A stretch of 64,000 nt of DNA from Garcia nutans (lineage: Eukaryota > Streptophyta > Magnoliopsida > Malpighiales > Euphorbiaceae), in assembly GCA_947685225.1 (NCBI GenBank), contig CANTUV010000008.1, positions 42,157,501 to 42,221,500 of the forward strand, in the 5' to 3' direction. Shown in pieces: positions 58,217 to 64,000 of the stretch. Each line of letters opens with the position of its first letter. Within the stretch, counting starts at the first letter, position 1. The notes below the pieces were generated by a model. The model was not told the DNA's origin. It did no database searches and saw only the letters and a program-made list of their open reading frames with translations. A program made the position numbers and the translations under genes.

Positions 58217-60547
58217 CTAAGAAGGTGGTGGTAAGTCATCAAATAAAGCCCTAAAAAAATCATCGCCTGTTGGAGGAGGAGGCAAATTACTCATCCCGAG
58301 TTCACCCGAAGAAGGAGCACCAAAATCCCTATTACCTTGGAGTTCCGATCTGTCACGGTCCTCATCGAAAGTAGACAAAAGGATCTCATGGTCATCAGTC
58401 TGGGGGCCTCTAGATGAAGAAGCACCAGAATCCCTCATCCCCTGAAATCAAAAATCTCAGAAATTTTGTTTTGATTGATGTTACAAATTTTTGAAATGAG
58501 AAGCCTGCTGATGACTAGCGGCCAACTCTTCTTGAAGTTTCTTATTTTGTTTTTCAAGCATCCGATGTGAGCCAAAAAGGAAAAAGGTAAGAGCATACAT
58601 AATCATGCATACATATAGCATTAATTACCATGAAATAAGAAAACTCATCAGGTAATTCATATCAATGCCCCGAGGATGAGATGGAATATTTGGCGGACTA
58701 GAATGAGCAAACAAAGGAGCAGTAAAAGAAGGTCCAGCCTCATGATCAAATGAGCCAGCAACCTGCAACAATCATTAAAGAATCAAAATAAGTTAAGAAA
58801 GAAGCGATTACAATGAAAAATGGAAAAAGTTTACCTAAGAAGTGCTAGCCCCGTGATGTGGAACGAATTCTTCTCCCCATTCATCTCTATCATCATTTTC
58901 TTCGGGAATTTCCCGTACACCAACAGGAGATACATCAAAGTTCAAGAGCCTTATTTGAATAAAATGAGCATAAGATGCACTCGGCGGATAGAGAAATGTT
59001 TCAACACCATAACCGTGCCGAGCCAACCACCATGCATCCTTCGACATTGATATAATATTTAAAGTATATTCCGGGCAAGGCATCAGAATCCTCCACTGCT
59101 CTGGACCAAGAAACCACTCATAAACTCTCTCCAAGAAACCAGTCACTAGACACTGGGCCAGTAATGACTCGGCGGGTATGTTGGAAAGATAGTGCAGCAT
59201 TCATGGAGGGAGTCTAGTTTGTCCGCTTTTCTGGGTTCCACCAGGCCAAATTCACCTGCAAAATGACATAAGGTAAGTAAAATTTCATATAAATTTTAAA
59301 GAATACTAATGCTATTTTACCTGGTCCTAGGTTAAGCGGCTCAACACGAAGCATTGGGTATGCACATGGCGAGAGCTGAGAACTTCTACACGATCAGACA
59401 ACCAGAAATTTAATCTCGGATACCCGACTCTCTCTCGAGAAATACCAGGTACCCTCATGAGGTTGTGCTCATATGCCCTACAATAACAATAAAGATGAAA
59501 TTCATACAAGAAAAGAATGAAATTGATATTGGTGGAAGAAGAGTACCTCAACAACTGCCATAAAGCCGACGAAAGACTTCTTATTTCTGAAAATTTTGTC
59601 AAGACCATGGTAAAGACATGCGAGACTAGCTTCACCCCAGCCATAAAGTGGTACCGTCCTAAGATAAGAAAGGGCCTTCAACACTAACAAATGGATGACA
59701 GATTCAGTGCTACCTAAGATGGTCGACCCAAGCAAATATAACAAAAATCCTCGAGCATACTGTTGGCCCGTGTCTCTGTGAACCCGTCCTTCGTAGTTCA
59801 TCCAATAACTATGAATTGGCTTGATTTTTATTTTAAAAGGCCCTTTATATGATGGTTCCATACTAATTAATTGCTGAATTTCTTCAAATGTCAAAATATC
59901 GTTGGTCAGAGGAACCGGAACACCATCATACCGAATGCCGGTTATAGCAGCAAAATCGATTAGACCAATTGTCATCTCTCCAATGGGCAAGTGAAAAGTA
60001 TGAGTTGTGTCCAACCATTGTTTTGCAAGCGCCTGGACTATGCTTTAGTCTATCAGATATTCCTCGGATGGTAATTGTAAGATGAAGCTCTCAAAGCCGT
60101 AATCTCGGATAATCTGCCTTACCCGAGAAGGCGCTACATCATATCATTGTCGGGCTTTGTAGATAGACCCTCCAGCCCGAACAAAGCAACGATAACGCTA
60201 ACACGGAGCCAGGTAAGTTAATACCAGGTAAGTACATATTATTCTATCTGCTTAAATTAATATACTTTTCCTAAATTTTCTAAAAAATAATAATAATATA
60301 AAAATAAAAATAAAAATAAAGACAAACATAATAATAAAAAAATGAAAAAGAAAATAAATAATAAATAAATAACATAAAGACGAACAAAGAAAAAGAAAAG
60401 AAAAGAAGAGAAAATTACCTTGCTCTTTTGGTTTGAACTACGATGAAGCGGCATCCCGGCTAGTAGATCTATATTCCTATCTTCATGAGGCCGAATAAAC
60501 TCCAATAACTCAGCATTAGAATGAGTTCCTGATCTTGAAGCATGCAT
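58217..60547 (-). pseudogene. Antisense plant-mobile-domain-like gene remnant in E3, with introns
   Basis: Proposed model, minus strand: exon 60547-60419 (starts MHASRSGTHSN, donor AG/GTAATT), exon 60197-59547 (acceptor TTAG/C, donor GAG/GTACTC), exon 59477-59321 (acceptor TTGTAG/G, donor CAG/GTAAAA) and exon from 59255 (acceptor TTTGCAG/G) through an open frame 59200-58835; an acidic, proline-rich frame lies at 58438-58217. Exon 2 has TFHLPIGEMTIGLIDFAAIT, the characteristic PMD motif; splicing to exon 3 gives WQLLRAYEH, also PMD-like. Exon 2 has two in-frame stops (about 60150 and 60045), and more follow. PMD proteins occur both in transposable elements and as host genes. Likely captured long ago and decayed. 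Confidence 0.72.
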
Positions 60548-60679
60548 TTTTTTAAAAACTATATGCTAAATTTGAAAGAATTATAGTAATGAACGAAATT
60601 AACTAATTTGATGTGAATGAAATGAAGGAATTCGTTCGTTTATATAGAGGAATGACAAAGGAAAAAAATAAAATTCAAA

Positions 60680-60800
60680 AAGTAAATTTTACTATTGATA
60701 AATAGTAAATTACTATTTACAAATAGTAGGTTACTATTTACAATAGTAGGATACTATTTATAAATAGTAGGTTACTATTTATGAATAGCAAATAGTGCAT
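60680..60800 (+). repeat. AT-rich palindromic minisatellite in E3
   Basis: About six copies of a 20-22-bp unit of the form AAATAGTAGGTTACTATTTA, each nearly self-complementary (AAATAGTA/TACTATTT). It lies just upstream (plus strand) of the start of the antisense PMD remnant. Confidence 0.85.
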
Positions 60801-61020
60801 TAATAGTGACTACATAGTAAATAAACAATAAATTCAATAATTCAATTTAATCATTCAAATACTTGCGTGTATATAAATATTGTTTGCACTATTAAAATAT
60901 TTTTACACGCAGGGGGCAAGGAGAGGTGCATAAAAATTAGCTAAATTAGGTAGATTTTTTGTAAACAAAATTTATATGCTACTCACGATAATTATTTTTT
61001 GCAGATAATTAAATCTCAAT

Positions 61021-61510
61021 CAGCTCAGGTCCAGAACCCAAATTACCCTTAGGTCCAGAACCTAAAATCTCTTTTAAGTTCAGAACTTAGCTCAGGTCCA
61101 GAACCCAAATTATCCTTAGGTCCAGAACCTAAAATCTCTTCTAAGTCCAAAACTTAGCTCGGGTCCAGAACCCAAATTATCTTTAGGTCCAGAACCTAAA
61201 ATCTCTTCTAATTCCAGAACTTAGCTCGGGTCCAGAACCCAAATTATCTTTAGGTCCATAACCTAAAATCTCTTCTAAGTCCAGAACTTAGCTTGGGTCC
61301 ATAACCCAAATTATCCTTAGGTCCAGAACCTAAAATCTTTTCTAAGTCCAGAACTTAGCTCGGGTCCAGAACCCAAATTATACTTAGGTCCAGAACCTAA
61401 AATCTCTTATAAGTACAAAACTTAGCCCGGGTCCAGAACCCAAAATTACCCTTAGGTCCAGAACCTAAAATTATTCTTTGAGACCAAAAATCAAACCGGG
61501 CCCAGAGCCC
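61021..61510 (+). repeat. 3'-region minisatellite of E3 (GGTCCAGAACC family)
   Basis: About seven copies of a three-part unit of about 60-65 bp: GCTCGGGTCCAGAACCCAAA, then TTAGGTCCAGAACCTAAAAT, then CTAAGTCCAGAACTTA. Each part has inverted ends (GGGT/ACCC, AGGT/ACCT, AAGT/ACTT). The reverse complement GGGTTCTGGACCCGAG resembles the E1 core GGGTACTTGGACCCGAG, so the two arrays are distant relatives. Confidence 0.9.
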
Positions 61511-61582
61511 AAAATTGAAACCTTGATGAAAAAATTAAGTCTTGTTACATTTCACTCTCTTTTACTGAAGTCTCGGATCGTT

Positions 61583-61598
61583 CAAGCAGGGAGCAAAC
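61583..61598 (+). other. Polypurine tract of E3
   Basis: CAAGCAGGGAGCAAAC directly before the 3' LTR. A similar tract, CGCAGGGGGCAAGGAGAGG, lies at about 60908-60926 on the other side of the minisatellite. Confidence 0.85.
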
Positions 61599-63633
61599 TA
61601 TAGACCCTTAATTTTTGACCCAGTTCGGTCCAATATATTTTAATTAGTCCAAAATAATTTTTGTGTTATCTTAATTAAATAATATTTATTTTAGTATTTA
61701 TGTTTTATAATTTTTAAAAATTATTATAATAATAAAAATAATAATAATAAATAAATAAATAAATAAAAATCGGCAATGAAAAAATCGGCGACGAAAAATT
61801 TCATCGCCGAAAGTCATTGGACGAAATGGCCTTAGGCCATTTCGCTCGCAGGAGTTTCCTGCAGGTGAAATGGCTTCTGCCTGCACCCCTCTCAATTTTC
61901 CACGCCAGCGCTCGCAAGCTCGCAGTCAATCGCAGTTTTTGCCAGCAAAATTTTTCTAATGCAATTTTTTTCAAAACCAAATTCTATTTGGTTTTAGTTT
62001 CCTTTTCCTAATTAATGATAATTTCCTTAAACAATTGGAATTAAGCTTCCAAAATTTCCTATAAATAACATTGAAAAGACACAAAAGAGGGGTGGAAAGA
62101 CTTGGCAGTGGAGGAACGATTGGATTGGACTTTGAAAAAAGGAGATAAACAGGAGAAAATCGAACTTGGAATATTAGAACTTTGAATTTAGGACTTCAGA
62201 TTTTGAAAAGAGCAATAAGCAAGCAATTCAACAATTTATCAAAGGCAGCAATCTTGCCTTTGTCCTTGTTCATCCCAGAAGCAATTTTTGGTGGAACCAA
62301 TGAACGGAGGTTTGAATCTCTAATCTCCTTTTGTTTTATTTTCTTACAGTAGCTTTGTTTCTTTGATTTCTAAGAATATACACACAAAACCTTGATCTAT
62401 AAACATTTAGTAACATTGATCTTGGTTTCAATAACATAAGTGATTTCTTCTATTTCTTCTAAACCTTAGTACACTAATTTATTTCTTCTAGATCTTAAAA
62501 CCCTAATTTGTTTCTTTTGTTTTCCAAAAATATTAAATCGTTCCTTCTATTTCAAAAAACCCTAAAAATACTTTTCTATTTTTTCTAAACGTTAAAACCC
62601 TGAAAATACTTTTCTGTTTCTTCTAAACCTCAAAAACCCTAAATTTTTCCTTTTTTCAAAAACCCTAAAAAATACTTTTCTGTTTCCAAAACCCTTAAAT
62701 CGTTTTGCCTATTTCCAAAAACTTTATGAAACTCTAATCCATACCAATTTTCCAAAATCTTTACAGTAGGTTAAACAATTAACAATAATATTACTAAAAT
62801 TCCAAAACCCTAAAATATTAATTAAAGAATTTTAAATACAAACAGTAACTCTAATTTGTATCTTTACTTGCTTTATTTTTTAGACTTAATTATGTAGTCT
62901 ATTATATACTTTGGTGGTTGATTTGTTTAATTTTAATGCTTGATTTGTTTAATTTATCATGGATGAATGCTTACTTTCTATTTTGATTGATGTTTAATAT
63001 CTTTGATGAATAATTTATTTATGATGAATGGTCATTTACTTTTATCAATTTATTTTTATTTCCAAATGTTGTAAAGAGGTATGTTTCCACTTTGTGGGTA
63101 ACTCATTAATTAAATATCATGTAATTTAAATTGCTTTTATATTTTAGACCAATGTAAAGGACATGTTTCTATCTTATGGTGAGTGTCCTATTTAGCTTAG
63201 ACATGGATGATGTAAGGGCATGTTTCCATCTTCGGATGGGTGTCCATTTATTTGCTTCGCTTGGACATTATTTTATTTTTAATATAACGATGCTTTATTT
63301 CAATTGATGTGTGTAATATGGATAATATCATTATATTTAAGAATTTTATAATATTAAGACCTGTAAAGGAGGCCGGTTCCAATGAACTGGGCGTTGTGGG
63401 GGTGCTGGGCCATTTCTCACCTTTCCCATACATACCCAACTTTCTGAACCTATTAGGGGGTTAGGGATTCCTTAGTAATCGAGTCATCCACCCCTTTTTT
63501 TTCCCGACCCATCTAGGTGGTGACTCCATTTTCTCTGGGCTTAGGTCTGTGTTCTCTAAGGCCCCGAGCCTAAACAGTACCGAAGTCACAAGAACCATTC
63601 CACCAGGAGAGGGGGCGAAAATCCCCATTCACA
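61599..63633 (+). repeat. E3 3' LTR
   Basis: A 2,035-bp partner of 46773-48730, starting TATAGACCC (G-to-A in the terminal TG) and ending ATTCACA. It has an extra tract near 61780-61815 (AAAAATCGGCGACG region). TATA box at 62059-62067, AAACCCTAA-type motifs at 62480-62830. Confidence 0.93.
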
Positions 63634-64000
63634 CTTAGTGGTTAATAATGGCAGTTACAAATGCTATTAACAAGTATTATTAGGAGAGTTAATAGAAGGT
63701 AATGGGGGGTAACAATGTAATGCACATTTATTCCATGTAATTGTTTCATCAACCTTTGTTCTTCTATAAAAGGCACAAGGTTATTCCATTATAGGCAAGA
63801 TGAATTACAAAAAATGAAAGAAATTTATTTATTTTCACTAAAAAGTGAGAATTGTTCTTTGAGTCTTTGTTTGGCACTTAGGAACTTATCAAGTCTAAAA
63901 CTTGTGGCATTTAGAATCCAAATTAACTATACTTAAATACTCTACTTGTCATATGACTAGTTGGCTTTAAGTTTTCTTTCTTTCGAGTTCCAGTATCTTG
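63634..64000 (+). mobile_element. E4 LTR, continuation after E3
   Basis: Begins with the second TSD copy CTTAG and continues TGGTTAATAATGGCAGTTAC, matching the repeat unit at 46708-46745 left of E3. TCTATAAAAGG (63763-63773) is a plausible LTR TATA box. No LTR end is reached before the window stops. Confidence 0.6.
63763..63773 (+). promoter_or_regulatory. TATA box in the E4 LTR
   Basis: TCTATAAAAGG in an AT-rich LTR context, followed about 30 bases later by purine-rich sequence. No other promoter element could be recognised. Confidence 0.5.

Larger units (their letters stand above)
46773..63633 (+). mobile_element. E3: full-length TAT-like Ty3/gypsy element with antisense ORFs
   Basis: A 16,861-bp element with perfect TSD CTTAG (46768-46772, 63634-63638). 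LTRs lie at 46773-48730 and 61599-63633, with PBS and PPT in place. Order: leader, gag, protease, G-patch, RT, RNase H, second RNase H, integrase, repeat cluster, antisense DUF7745-like and PMD-like remnants, minisatellites, PPT. A second, archaeal-type RNase H before integrase is diagnostic of the plant TAT lineage. There is no extra ORF upstream of gag, which argues against Ogre proper. Several stops and frameshifts make it non-autonomous now. LTRs differ at about 8 of the first 118 bases, so it is not young. Confidence 0.93.

Overview
The window is AT-rich plant DNA (probably a large dicot genome) made almost entirely of LTR retrotransposons inserted into one another. I found no host gene, tRNA, rRNA or bacterial-type feature. 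Structural calls rest on LTR ends (TG...CA), 5-bp target-site duplications (TSDs), primer-binding sites (PBS), polypurine tracts (PPT) and homology between segments of the window. Alignments and identities were judged by eye.

Left half (1-30172): two minus-strand units of a TAT-like Ty3/gypsy element, here called E1. E1 keeps a decayed gag but has no pol. The units are joined LTR-internal-LTR-internal with a period of about 18.84 kb. In each unit the 3' minisatellite is split at the same place by a non-coding LARD-like element (large retrotransposon derivative). LARD-1 (9164-19697, TSD AATTT) is complete, and only the right end of its duplicate is visible at 1-994. Inside the LARD-1 5' LTR is a 969-bp GC-rich palindrome-of-palindromes (10551-11519, TSD GTGAT), the best candidate here for an undescribed element. 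E1 itself sits in the leader of a related minus-strand element, E0 (27427-30172).

Middle (30173-46772): E0 interrupts a minus-strand LTR element with an initiator-Met type PBS (30173-31732). That element lies in the 3' region of another TAT-like element, E2 (plus strand, 31733-46293). The 3' LTR of E2 is split by a second complete LARD (LARD-2, 34399-44899). E2 abuts the pol C-terminus and LTR of a further gypsy element, E4 (46294-46772 and 63634-64000).

Right (46773-63633): E3 is a full-length 16.9-kb TAT-like element with TSD CTTAG. It has decayed gag, protease plus G-patch, reverse transcriptase, two RNase H domains and integrase. Between integrase and the 3' LTR it carries two antisense coding remnants, one DUF7745-like and one resembling the plant mobile domain (PMD).

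Inferred nesting, outermost first: E4 > E2 > initiator-Met element > E0 > E1 (tandem) > LARD-1 > palindrome, with LARD-2 in E2 and E3 in E4. Most elements are non-autonomous or broken. E3-like elements could have supplied proteins to E1, and a chromovirus outside the window probably mobilised the LARDs.
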